Both the position numbers and the translations under genes were made by a program. A DNA stretch of 64,000 nt from the NCBI RefSeq assembly GCF_024498135.1, contig NZ_JANHOH010000001.1:1426001-1490000 (forward strand), read 5' to 3'. Below, in pieces: positions 1 to 7,537 of the stretch. The notes under the pieces were generated by a model. The model searched no databases, was not told the DNA's origin, and was given only the letters and a program-made list of their open reading frames with translations. The stretch comes from Mucilaginibacter aquariorum. Its GTDB lineage: Bacteria > Bacteroidota > Bacteroidia > Sphingobacteriales > Sphingobacteriaceae. The number at the start of each line of letters is the position of its first letter. Position 1 is the first letter of the stretch.

Positions 1-686
1 AGTAGTTTATCGATAGTTGCGTGCTTAAATGGCAGCACATATATATTCCTGTCTTTAACCGGTAGTGATGCCTTGAACGACCTCTTACTCTCTATAAGTA
101 CTACCGTTATTTTATAGGCAGCAGTAGGCCTGTATTTAGCCTGAAAGGCTGTCCATAGTTTCGATAGCTCGTCAACTGTTAAGGCCTGTGGTGTAATTTT
201 TATCAGTTCCGTTTGCTGGTCAAGCTCGGAGGTTGACAGTGCTTTTAAATTAGCCGGAAGATCATTCCCTATAACATTAAGCGGCGGTGAAAGTGAATTT
301 TTAATGGCGCTTTTGCTTAGTATAGGATTTTCGTGGAATAGTTGCATGCCGTATCCCAACAAGATCTCGGTATGTAACTCAACTGTACCATACGCTGTAA
401 GCAAATAATAAAGATCGAGGGCCAGCGGCGGGTTACTTATCAGATCACCACTGCTGTTTCTTGATGGCAACCCCTGCGATGTCCACCCAACATTGGGCGA
501 AACCTGGTACATAAACAGGTTAAGCTGGGTATGCTCGTTTGTGCTGGTGTCTATCTTATCAGGTGCCAGGGCAGTTACTACTACGTTACCGCCAACAACG
601 CCTGTTATGTCCCTATCAATGACCCCGTTGTTCAACAGATCTTTTAAAACGTGTGTTACGGAAGCAATGGCCAGCGCTGTGCTCAT
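1..686 (-). CDS. DUF4255 (Pvc16/Afp16-like) eCIS protein, 3' end outside window
   Basis: The minus frame opens with ATG at 684-686 (MSTALAIAS) and stays open to base 1, giving 228 codons with no stop, so the C-terminus lies outside the window. The protein begins with a helix, then a short beta segment (VVGGNVVVTALAPDKI), then NLFMYQVSPNVGWTSQG and LDLYYLLTAYG, the pattern of the DUF4255/Pvc16 N-terminal domain. That family caps or terminates the tail of extracellular contractile injection systems (Afp16/Pvc16). It starts immediately after the stop codon of the preceding gene, so it belongs to the same operon as tube and sheath. Family assignment is by remembered motif pattern, not by a search; the eCIS context strengthens it. 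Confidence 0.8.
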   Translation of the reverse strand, partial: MSTALAIASVTHVLKDLLNNGVIDRDITGVVGGNVVVTALAPDKIDTSTNEHTQLNLFMYQVSPNVGWTSQGLPSRNSSGDLISNPPLALDLYYLLTAYGTVELHTEILLGYGMQLFHENPILSKSAIKNSLSPPLNVIGNDLPANLKALSTSELDQQTELIKITPQALTVDELSKLWTAFQAKYRPTAAYKITVVLIESKRSFKASLPVKDRNIYVLPFKHATIDKL

Positions 687-1478
687 TTAATTTGAATTTC
701 TCATTTTCAGATAGTCATCCAGCGACATGCGCGGTGCTTCTGTGGTTCTATTTTTAACACGGACAGGTTGTATATCCGGTATTGCCTTCACATCTATTTG
801 CCCAATTGTAACTTTAATAGAAGGCTTTTTTGCCTCGGGTTGCAGTGTTTCTTTTAAAGGAAGGTTTTTTGTAAAATATGCAGACTGAGAGTAAGTATCA
901 GTCTTTAGGATCGGTTTCTGTAAAACAGGCTCATCAATTGGTTTTTTCGGGGTTGACGGCTGTGATTTGGCAAATACATTCCCCTCTTTTGGATTAGAAA
1001 AAGTATTTGAGTGATTTACAGGCTCATTAGCGATCACGTGTGATTTATCCGTGTTAGGTTTCCCGTTGTTCTCAACAGGAAAATGCGGATCAGTTATTTC
1101 CGGCTCTTTGTCAAAATCCTTTACAGGTTTGGATGGCCTATGTTCTTCTGCTGGTTTAAACTTCGCAAAAGGGCTTGGTTCGGTAGCTTTAGGCGCTTCC
1201 GGTTCTTTATCAACATCCTTTAGTTGCGTGGCAGATTTCGGTATGGCGTTAAAGGGTGCATCAGGTATATCGTCACCTTTCAAATCGCTTATGGCTGCAT
1301 TTTTCGGATTAGGCTTATCCTGTGTTGGGTTAACATCGAATACATCAGTGGCACCTTCGTTTACATCAGGCATGCCTGTATTTCTGCTTTCCGACTCGAA
1401 CATAGTCATCAACCTTGGCTTTACAACTTCACTCTTGAATGTATGGCGGTTAATAAGGCTGCTGATAAAAGAACTCAT
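687..1478 (-). CDS. Proline/lysine-rich, probably disordered eCIS-linked protein
   Basis: 263 residues, unrecognised family. The first 25 residues (MSSFISSLINRHTF) and last 20 (PRMSLDDYLKMRNSN) look like short folded or binding segments. The roughly 210 residues between are rich in Pro, Lys, Asp and Glu with repeated short stretches such as KPVKDFDKEPE and DVDKEPEAPK, suggesting a flexible linker. No signal peptide or membrane segment is seen. Its start codon overlaps the stop of the zinc-ribbon gene by 4 nt (1475-1478) and its stop abuts the DUF4255 start, so it is translated as part of the eCIS operon. It may tether or chaperone tail components; that is inference only. Confidence 0.75.
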   Translation of the reverse strand: MSSFISSLINRHTFKSEVVKPRLMTMFESESRNTGMPDVNEGATDVFDVNPTQDKPNPKNAAISDLKGDDIPDAPFNAIPKSATQLKDVDKEPEAPKATEPSPFAKFKPAEEHRPSKPVKDFDKEPEITDPHFPVENNGKPNTDKSHVIANEPVNHSNTFSNPKEGNVFAKSQPSTPKKPIDEPVLQKPILKTDTYSQSAYFTKNLPLKETLQPEAKKPSIKVTIGQIDVKAIPDIQPVRVKNRTTEAPRMSLDDYLKMRNSN

Positions 1479-2218
1479 GCTTGTATAAGTTTAACATACA
1501 TTGTGCGCCTTTGCGGGCTCATGTTTAAGATATCCTTTTCGGCCCATCCGAAAGCAGATGCCAGCAGATAGATTTCGTGCAAAAGGTGTGTTGCCCAAAC
1601 ATCTATCTCTGTCCATAAGTAGCTTAAAATATCAAACTTGGCCTCCCACTCATTTGAGCATGCCGGGCAATTCAGCATTATGCCAATATCTGCCTGCGGG
1701 TCATCATTACTTATCTGTTCTTCAAACGCCTGCAGGGTTTCGGTATCCAAATTCTTTACTTGTACCGGCTGGTTATTATGCTGAATGTCAATTATGCAAT
1801 CGGTAAGCAATTTGTTGGGATCTGCAATATAAGAATTGGAGTTACGAATAACTCTTAACAGATCTGTACTGTTTGGAAGCCGGTATTTGATACTAAGATC
1901 TTCCCTAACAAACTCTAATACACTGTTTGCTGGTAAGGGCGGCACAGGCTGCAAATGCATATCACGGCTACTGCTTTCCCATTCTACAATCTCTGCGCAT
2001 TTGGGGCAGATAGCTGTATTTTTTAGTTTTGTGCCAAAAAGATATTCGCGCAGGCATAGCAACATTTCGTCGCGGTCGCCAATACTTAACATTGCCAGCG
2101 AGGAGGGCGTTTGTTCGGGCAATGCTTTAGCTAAAAGCAAAAGCGATCTTTCAATCAGCGTTTGCTCACTGCCTATTTCCCAAAGCTGCAATAGATCAGC
2201 TGGTGTAAGGGCTTGCAT
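1475..2218 (-). CDS. Zinc-ribbon phage-baseplate-like/tail assembly protein of eCIS
   Basis: 247 residues. The N-terminal 65 residues (LLQLWEIGSEQTLIERSLLLL, then REYLFG) are helical and resemble the T4-type baseplate hub/assembly proteins that accompany sheath and tube genes in contractile systems. Two CxxC pairs, CPKC at 71-74 and CPAC at 184-187, are spaced to form a split zinc ribbon, with a less conserved segment between. The C-terminus (HLLHEIYLLASAFGWAEKDIL) is helical and typical of tail assembly chaperones. It lies 12 nt after the tube gene and overlaps the next gene by 4 nt. A structural or chaperone role in baseplate assembly is inferred from position and pattern; the exact family was not verified. 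Confidence 0.65.
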   Translation of the reverse strand: MQALTPADLLQLWEIGSEQTLIERSLLLLAKALPEQTPSSLAMLSIGDRDEMLLCLREYLFGTKLKNTAICPKCAEIVEWESSSRDMHLQPVPPLPANSVLEFVREDLSIKYRLPNSTDLLRVIRNSNSYIADPNKLLTDCIIDIQHNNQPVQVKNLDTETLQAFEEQISNDDPQADIGIMLNCPACSNEWEAKFDILSYLWTEIDVWATHLLHEIYLLASAFGWAEKDILNMSPQRRTMYVKLIQA

Positions 2219-2230
2219 CAGTTAAATGCT

Positions 2231-2752
2231 TTATGGTTCGGTAAATGAAGGTTCGGCAGGTTCAACAACTTCATAATCGCGTTCCCAGCCTTCATTTTCA
2301 AGTTTAATGTGCTGTATAGCTACAGCATTTGCATTGGCATCCAGATCTGGCATGGCCTGGTATTCAGATACCCAGCAACGGTAAACTTTATAAGTTATGG
2401 CCAACTGGCCGGCCTCATTATAAAGTTCTATAATGATGTCTTTCCTAAAATCCTTTAGTGATACCTCTGAACCAAGCCCCGAACCAAAGTTCCAAACTTT
2501 GTTGGCCCACTGTTCAAAGCTTACGTCATGGGTAACCCCACGTTCAAGCGATATTGCATCATACTCGGTACGGCCTGGCGACTTTCGGCTACTGCTTGGG
2601 TCTCCGCCTTCACGGTGTTTTACTACTTCTGTTGTTTTTTTTAACCCGCCTACCTTGCTCACCCCTAAAACATAACGGCCATCCCATTTTACACGGAATT
2701 TAAAATTCTTGTAAGGGTCAAAGCGCTGGGTATTAACTGTAAACTGTGCCAT
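2231..2752 (-). CDS. Contractile injection system tail tube protein (gp19/Afp1-like)
   Basis: 173 residues. The pattern YKNFKFRVKWDGRYVLGVSKV followed by GGLKKTTEVVKHREGG and RTEYDAISLERGVTHD is that of the T4 gp19/TIGR02241 tube family used by Afp and PVC particles. These proteins stack into the hexameric inner tube that is driven through the target membrane. It has no signal peptide, as expected for cytoplasmic assembly. The gene is 13 nt downstream of the sheath gene and 12 nt upstream of the zinc-ribbon gene. Only one tube gene is visible here, while Afp-type loci often have more; others may lie left of the window. Confidence 0.9.
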   Translation of the reverse strand: MAQFTVNTQRFDPYKNFKFRVKWDGRYVLGVSKVGGLKKTTEVVKHREGGDPSSSRKSPGRTEYDAISLERGVTHDVSFEQWANKVWNFGSGLGSEVSLKDFRKDIIIELYNEAGQLAITYKVYRCWVSEYQAMPDLDANANAVAIQHIKLENEGWERDYEVVEPAEPSFTEP

Positions 2753-2765
2753 ATTACTCTTATTA

Positions 2766-4343
2766 TTAAGTGTCTATTTGTCCGGTTAATTGCTGAATTT
2801 TAATAAATACGAACTCTGCCGGTTTTAACGGAGCAAAGCCTACCAGGATATTTACTATCCCCAGGTTTATATCATTCTGGGTAGTGGTTTCCTTATCACA
2901 TTTTACCAGGTATGCATCTTTAGGTGTAGTACCCTGGAAAGCTCCCTGGCGGAAAAGGTTATGCATAAAAGCACCCACATTTAGCCTTATTTGCGCCCAA
3001 AGTGGTTCATCATTAGGCTCAAAAACGACCCATTGTGTACCCCGGTACAAGCTTTCTTCGATAAGCAGAGCTGTACGCCTTACGGCAATATATTTATAAT
3101 CATCTGCCAACTGATCAGCACCCCGTAAGGTGCGCGCGCCCCATACCACACTACCCACTATCGGGAAATTCCTGAGCACGTTTATACCTAATGGATTCAG
3201 CTGCCCGTTCTCTTCGTCAGAAAGCGTTACGTTTACTCCCTGCACCCCATTTAGTGAGGCATCAATACCAGCAGGCGATTTCCAGGCGCCGCGTGTAGTA
3301 TCTGTACGTGCAATTACCCCTGCTATTATTCCGCTGGGTACAAAAACATCTGTTTGTCCATCGCGTAACTGGTCGGCTAGTTTAACTCTTGGGAAATAAA
3401 GCGCTGCATTGCGGGCATCGGGGCCGTTTAAGCCCAGCGCGCCTAAACCGGCTATCGCGTTTGCAGGTGCGTTAGCAGCATTGGCTTCCCACGCTGCCGG
3501 CGAATCAACCAATAGGATGGCCCGTTTAGCTACGCAAAGTTTCATGGCTTGTTTATACACCTGTATATCGGTATCCCCTCCTCTTACCGCTGGTGGTATA
3601 CTTAGTAAATTGAACAGGTCCACATTTTTTAATGCGTAGATGCCCGTCTTGTTTACTTCGCTGCCCAGGTATTGGACTGAGGTTAAATCGATCCCGTCTG
3701 ACCCGCCTGCTGCCGCAACCGAAGTAAAACCGCTGCCGGGTGGGTTTAATGGCACACTTGCAATGGGGCGGGCTACAGGTACCACGCCGTTTACCCTGAC
3801 CAATACCGAGCTTTGCAGTAAAACCCGGGTAACAAACCGCGGATCGTTAGCATTGGTAGAAACATTTAAGAATGTTTCTTTAACACCACCATCTGTATCC
3901 TCAAATACAATTAAATTAAACAGGCGATTATCCGGTACAGCGCTATCAGCATCTTTTGTTTGATAATTTACCGATGCTTTAAGTTTGTTTCCCCAAATGC
4001 CGTTGCTTGCCGCTTTTAAAGACAGCGCGCCAACAGGGCTTCCAAGTGTTGGCAGGTTAATGGTTGATGCCGTTGCACCGTTCTCTATACGTACAATTAT
4101 AGCCTGGCTACCGCCGTTCAAATAAAAATCCTTTACGGCATAACCCATCATACTTTTAACCCACAAACCACCAAAAGTTCGTTCAAAGTCTGAATAACTA
4201 TTAATGGTGACAGGCTGATTGGCAGGCCCTTTTAAAGCTGAACCAATAAAGGCGGTTATTGAGGTAGCCACCCCAACAATTGTACGTACCCCACTGGGTA
4301 TTTCCTGTACATATACACCAGGATAAGTTGGTTGTACTGACAT
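2766..4343 (-). CDS. Contractile tail sheath protein (Afp2/Pvc2-like)
   Basis: 525 residues. It starts with the hallmark PGVYVQEIPSGVRTIVGV, followed by ITAFIGSALKGPANQPV and a domain with FERTFGGL, then the conserved C-terminal region (SLYRGTQWVVFEPNDEPLW, and NLFRQGAFQGTTPKDAYLVKC) that joins neighbouring subunits in phage-tail and eCIS sheaths. The last 40 residues match the LGIVNILVGFAPLKPAEFV pattern. It would polymerise around the tube and contract on firing. It lies 53 nt downstream of the UpxY-like gene and begins the structural part of the operon. Confidence 0.93.
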   Translation of the reverse strand: MSVQPTYPGVYVQEIPSGVRTIVGVATSITAFIGSALKGPANQPVTINSYSDFERTFGGLWVKSMMGYAVKDFYLNGGSQAIIVRIENGATASTINLPTLGSPVGALSLKAASNGIWGNKLKASVNYQTKDADSAVPDNRLFNLIVFEDTDGGVKETFLNVSTNANDPRFVTRVLLQSSVLVRVNGVVPVARPIASVPLNPPGSGFTSVAAAGGSDGIDLTSVQYLGSEVNKTGIYALKNVDLFNLLSIPPAVRGGDTDIQVYKQAMKLCVAKRAILLVDSPAAWEANAANAPANAIAGLGALGLNGPDARNAALYFPRVKLADQLRDGQTDVFVPSGIIAGVIARTDTTRGAWKSPAGIDASLNGVQGVNVTLSDEENGQLNPLGINVLRNFPIVGSVVWGARTLRGADQLADDYKYIAVRRTALLIEESLYRGTQWVVFEPNDEPLWAQIRLNVGAFMHNLFRQGAFQGTTPKDAYLVKCDKETTTQNDINLGIVNILVGFAPLKPAEFVFIKIQQLTGQIDT

Positions 4344-4396
4344 ATCTAATTTTAATTAAATGAATGATTATAGATAATTAAGCTGCTATTGAAGAG

Positions 4397-4903
4397 CTAT
4401 TGAAGTTTACGCAGACACGAAGTTGGTACCTCAAGAGATAACGACTGGTTGATAGATTTTAACCGTATGCCAAATCTTTGTTTACCACGTTTAGAAAAAA
4501 GTTTACCCTGCAAACCCGTAAAGGGGCCGTTTATGATAATTACATTATCGCCTTGTACAAGATGGGGTTCCACATCAAATACAGTGTTTTCAAAACGCAT
4601 GATGCTGAGTATCTCATCGTCGGAAACTACTGCAGGTTTACCGTTAAAGGTTATAAATCTTAACACGCCATTTATATCATATAGCGTTGAACGCTTTTTT
4701 TCGGTGGTGTTAATAAAAACGTAGTTTGGAAATAACGGAATCTGAAGTTCCTTCCGGCGATCGCTCCATTGCCGTATAACACGTTGCATAGGCAGGTATG
4801 CTTTTATGTTTTTCTTACCTAATTCCTGATGGATTCTCTTTTCGAGGTTAGGAACAGTATAAACCACATACCAGTTGGCTTTAAGCTCATATTCCATATT
4901 CAA
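4397..4903 (-). CDS. UpxY/NusG-family operon-specific transcription antiterminator
   Basis: 168 residues. Residues 10-105 form an NGN domain (WYVVYTVPNLEKRIHQEL, LPMQRVIRQWSDRRKE, PLFPNYVFI) and residues 119-168 a KOW domain (VEPHLVQGDNVIIINGPFTG). This is the architecture of specialised NusG paralogues such as UpxY, RfaH and LoaP, which load onto RNA polymerase early and let it read through long operons. It is the first gene of the eCIS operon, 53 nt ahead of the sheath gene. In Bacteroides, UpxY genes lead capsule operons in the same way. The start could be either the first ATG or Met3. A role in processive transcription of the eCIS genes is inferred from position; it is not the housekeeping NusG, since no secE/rplK neighbours are seen. 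Confidence 0.88.
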   Translation of the reverse strand: MNMEYELKANWYVVYTVPNLEKRIHQELGKKNIKAYLPMQRVIRQWSDRRKELQIPLFPNYVFINTTEKKRSTLYDINGVLRFITFNGKPAVVSDDEILSIMRFENTVFDVEPHLVQGDNVIIINGPFTGLQGKLFSKRGKQRFGIRLKSINQSLSLEVPTSCLRKLQ

Positions 4904-5248
4904 AATATTAAGGTTCGGTTAATGCAGATAAACATGGCTTCGCCATCGGATTGTCACAATCGGTCTTGGGTTACAATAGTTTATTTGTCCCAGTAAGAAG
5001 ATAAAAGTAGATGATTAATATTTGTAGATTTGGATCAATATTTTAACTTATGATTTAAGAAAAACAGCCGTTCGGCATTCAAAAAGACAAATATTAACTA
5101 TTAGCTAAGTTGAAAATCTTACAAACGGATTACAATAGCTATAAGTAGCTATTTTTTTACAAACAGGGTACCCGCGCAGTTGCATCACTTCTTAAATATT
5201 GCGTTTATTTGGGGTTTTTAAAGCCTTAATCCAAAGAGATATCGCTGC
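4904..5248. promoter_or_regulatory. Leader/intergenic region upstream of the eCIS operon with three small palindromes
   Basis: 345 nt without a convincing gene between the PAP2 stop and the UpxY-like start. Three perfect inverted repeats are visible: GATTGTCACAATC at 4949-4961, ATGGC-TTC-GCCAT at 4934-4946 directly next to it, and AATAGCTA-TAAG-TAGCTATT at 5134-5153 followed by a T run on the plus strand. The first two lie within about 60 nt upstream of the UpxY ATG and would be in the leader RNA or operator. No exact TAnnTTTG box was found on the minus strand; the closest is a TAATATTTG sequence at 5088-5096. Confidence 0.45.
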
Positions 5249-6091
5249 TTAAAATTGCATGGCAAAATGCAAGCCTAATATCCCGTTCTGATAAGAGGGC
5301 AATACAATAGAACTACTCTTTGGTTCTTTCTTTAACTCGTCGGGTACATCTTTATTATTCTCTTTTTCGCGTCCGGCTTTAAAAAGCCTGTTGCGTATGT
5401 AAGGATAAAGCAGGTAGGCTGCCTTTGCCGATAAAATGCCGAAGCCCGCACCGGCAACTACGTCGCTAAACCAGTGGTCGCGGTTGTAAATACGTAAAAT
5501 ACCCGTAGCAGTTGCAAAACCGTAGCCGACTGCACTGTAACCAATAGATTTATCACCCAACTCCTGCGCCATAAACTCGGCCCCAAGAAAAGCATTGGCC
5601 GTATGGCCCGAAGGGAAGGAATAATAATTGGAACCATCTGGCCGTAGCCGGTGTGTTATTTTCTTTAATCCGAATGTGCTAAGGCTCATCATACCTTCGG
5701 CCATAACAAAAATTAAAGTGCGGTCGACGAAAGTATTCTTACCATGGATACCCACTAAATTTAATCCGTAAACTAAAGCTACGGGCGTATACTGAAAATA
5801 ATCTTCGGGGTGATGGTTAAAATTTGGGGCATCCTCTTTAATGTCATTATAAATATTCCTGTCAAGCCTTCTTACCGGCTCGAAAAAGAAGTTACTTGCT
5901 CCGTAAGCGATCAGTACCGAAGGAGGCACCAATGTCCATGCTTTACTGCGTAAGTGTTTAACAGTATAGGGGGCGGTAAAAAGATCTTTTTTTAGCGTAT
6001 CAATTATGCTTACCTTTTTGGCTGTGTCTGATACCTGCGCCTGCGCCTTAAAACAAATTAGACAAAATATAATATAAACGACTTTCTTCAA
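5249..6091 (-). CDS. PAP2-family phosphatase, exported/membrane associated
   Basis: 280 residues with an N-terminal signal peptide (MKKVVYIIFCLICFKAQAQ). The three PAP2 signature blocks are visible: KKITHRLRP, PSGHT and RIYNRDHWFSD, holding the catalytic histidines and arginines for dephosphorylating lipid phosphates or related phosphate esters at the periplasmic face. Short hydrophobic stretches between the blocks fit the usual helical bundle. The C-terminal 45 residues are hydrophilic and end with LHFAMQF, possibly an outer membrane-type strand. The gene is transcribed toward the eCIS operon but is separated from it by 345 nt, so it is probably independent. Substrate cannot be told from sequence. 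Confidence 0.88.
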   Translation of the reverse strand: MKKVVYIIFCLICFKAQAQVSDTAKKVSIIDTLKKDLFTAPYTVKHLRSKAWTLVPPSVLIAYGASNFFFEPVRRLDRNIYNDIKEDAPNFNHHPEDYFQYTPVALVYGLNLVGIHGKNTFVDRTLIFVMAEGMMSLSTFGLKKITHRLRPDGSNYYSFPSGHTANAFLGAEFMAQELGDKSIGYSAVGYGFATATGILRIYNRDHWFSDVVAGAGFGILSAKAAYLLYPYIRNRLFKAGREKENNKDVPDELKKEPKSSSIVLPSYQNGILGLHFAMQF

Positions 6092-6443
6092 CGTACAAAT
6101 ATTAGGGGTATTTATTTATCAATCTTGATCACATGGAACTTCTTCACGACTTTATGTAGCCTATAAATCAACATATTACTTAGATACATCACTTTAGGTT
6201 TATCACCAAATGGGATCGTAGAAAGATCACTAACTGTTGCCTCTTCCTATTAAAGGTATGAACCTTTTTGGAAAACTCTTATAAATATAGCAACAGGTTG
6301 TTGTAATATGATCTTGTCGGGCTCTGATTTTTTATACTGATCGCGGTGCACCGTTATCTATAACAACATTTGTTAGTAATTTATTTGATTGTATGAGAAA
6401 TTTATATTTACTTTTAATTACAAAGTACTTTAAATAGCAATTT
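6092..6443. other. Intergenic region with a short open frame that may be a gene remnant
   Basis: 352 nt between divergent PAP2 and DoxX-like genes. On the minus strand, 6112-6246 is open for 44 codons and ends with the protein-like segment DKPKVMYLSNMLIYRLHKVV followed by KKFHVIKIDK and a stop at 6112-6114. It has no clear ATG at its upstream end and begins right after a TAG (6247-6249), so it could be the 3' end of a decayed gene; the family was not recognised. The remaining part is AT-rich; the promoter of the DoxX-like gene should lie in it, but no exact consensus box was seen. Confidence 0.35.
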
Positions 6444-7166
6444 ATGGGCATCTCTTCCATACTTGACCAGCTACATTTTCAGGCTAAGCAAAACAAATGG
6501 CTTCGCTATTTTGCTGTTTTCAATCGTATAGCTTTAGCGGCTGGCTTTTTGCCTGCGGGATTTGTAAAAATTATGGGTGAGCGGTTCACCGATCTATCCG
6601 TTAACCACCCGATGGGCCATTATTTGGAAGCCCTGCACCTAACCGGTTATTATTATCCATTTATCGGCATTGTGCAGGTTACGGCAGCTATTTTATTGCT
6701 GATACCCCGAACGGCCACTTTTGGAGCTGTGCTCTATTTTCCTATTATATTGAACATTTGTATTCTATCACTTGCCGTACGTTTTGATGGCTCGCTGCTT
6801 TCTTCCCCCTTAATGGTATTGGCTAATTTGTATCTCTTGTGCTGGGATTACGACAAGTTAAAATTCATTCTCCCCTTTAATCACTCTACAATTCTACCCA
6901 AGCCAAAAGTCATCAGTAACAAGTTTCCAACAATGTTCTTTGCCGGTGCAGCTGCCACCGTTATCATTTTAGTGCTGGTCATTACAAACATATATAACAT
7001 TATGCCCCGCAACACTTTGGCTGATTGTGTGGGGCAATGTAAGGATAGCAAGAATCCCCGGGCTTGTAATACTTTCTGTGATTGCATTCATGAAAAAGGG
7101 CAATCGCTTACAAAAAGCCTGGACGAATACAACAAGGCTTTAAAGGAACAGGCTCGGGTAAAGTAG
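6444..7166 (+). CDS. DoxX-like membrane protein with cysteine-rich C-terminal tail
   Basis: 240 residues. The first 150 residues have four hydrophobic segments with the DoxX-like pattern (RIALAAGFLPAGFVKIMGERF, GYYYPFIGIVQVTAAILLLI). A fifth hydrophobic segment (AAATVIILVLVITNIYNI, about 163-187) follows, then a hydrophilic tail with five cysteines at about 195, 199, 208, 212 and 214. The role of DoxX-like proteins varies (oxidoreductase-linked membrane proteins), so no substrate is proposed. The 3' end overlaps the broken EamA gene on the other strand. Start chosen at ATG 6444 because the first helix follows at the expected distance. Confidence 0.75.
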   Translation: MGISSILDQLHFQAKQNKWLRYFAVFNRIALAAGFLPAGFVKIMGERFTDLSVNHPMGHYLEALHLTGYYYPFIGIVQVTAAILLLIPRTATFGAVLYFPIILNICILSLAVRFDGSLLSSPLMVLANLYLLCWDYDKLKFILPFNHSTILPKPKVISNKFPTMFFAGAAATVIILVLVITNIYNIMPRNTLADCVGQCKDSKNPRACNTFCDCIHEKGQSLTKSLDEYNKALKEQARVK

Positions 7167-7482
7167 TCTCTTGTTGTTGGCTCAATGAATTACAGGCTTC
7201 TATCCTTTTGATCAACAATCTGCGTTGTTTGGTATTCATTAACACTACGGTAAACGGGATAAGAATAACACCTATCCATTGAAGAAAGCTTACAGGTTCC
7301 TTTAACAGTAGGTGTGCCATTAGTACAGAAACCGGTATTTCTATAGATGCAATAATGGCACCCAACCCCATACCTATGAGCGGCATTCCCCGGGTGAACC
7401 GCAACGACCGAACGATGGTTCCAAACAAAGAAAGGAGAAAGCCCCAGTGCAAAATATTCTGTATGAAAAGTATACAGATTTG
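7108..7482 (-). pseudogene. EamA/DMT transporter, C-terminal fragment
   Basis: The open frame carries only the end of a drug/metabolite transporter: LHWGFLLSLFGTIVRSL, then GMPLIGMGLGAIIASIEI and LLKEPVSFLQWIGVILIPF, the last three membrane helices of the second EamA repeat. A full protein has about ten helices and 280-300 residues; here an in-frame stop lies just upstream of 7482 and no ATG precedes the fragment. The rest of the gene is absent, as the fibre-like gene begins at 7538. The hydrophilic tail reads antisense into the DoxX-like gene. It is therefore most likely a decayed remnant. Confidence 0.7.
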
Positions 7483-7537
7483 TTAGACTTAAAATAAGAC
7501 CTGCAGCGCAACAATATACATATCCTTCTGCGCCTTA

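Noticed and set aside
1..4903. Prophage remnant instead of an injection system
   Set aside because: Sheath, tube and DUF4255 genes with an UpxY-like leader fit eCIS loci; no capsid, portal, terminase or integrase gene is visible, though the left part is cut off.
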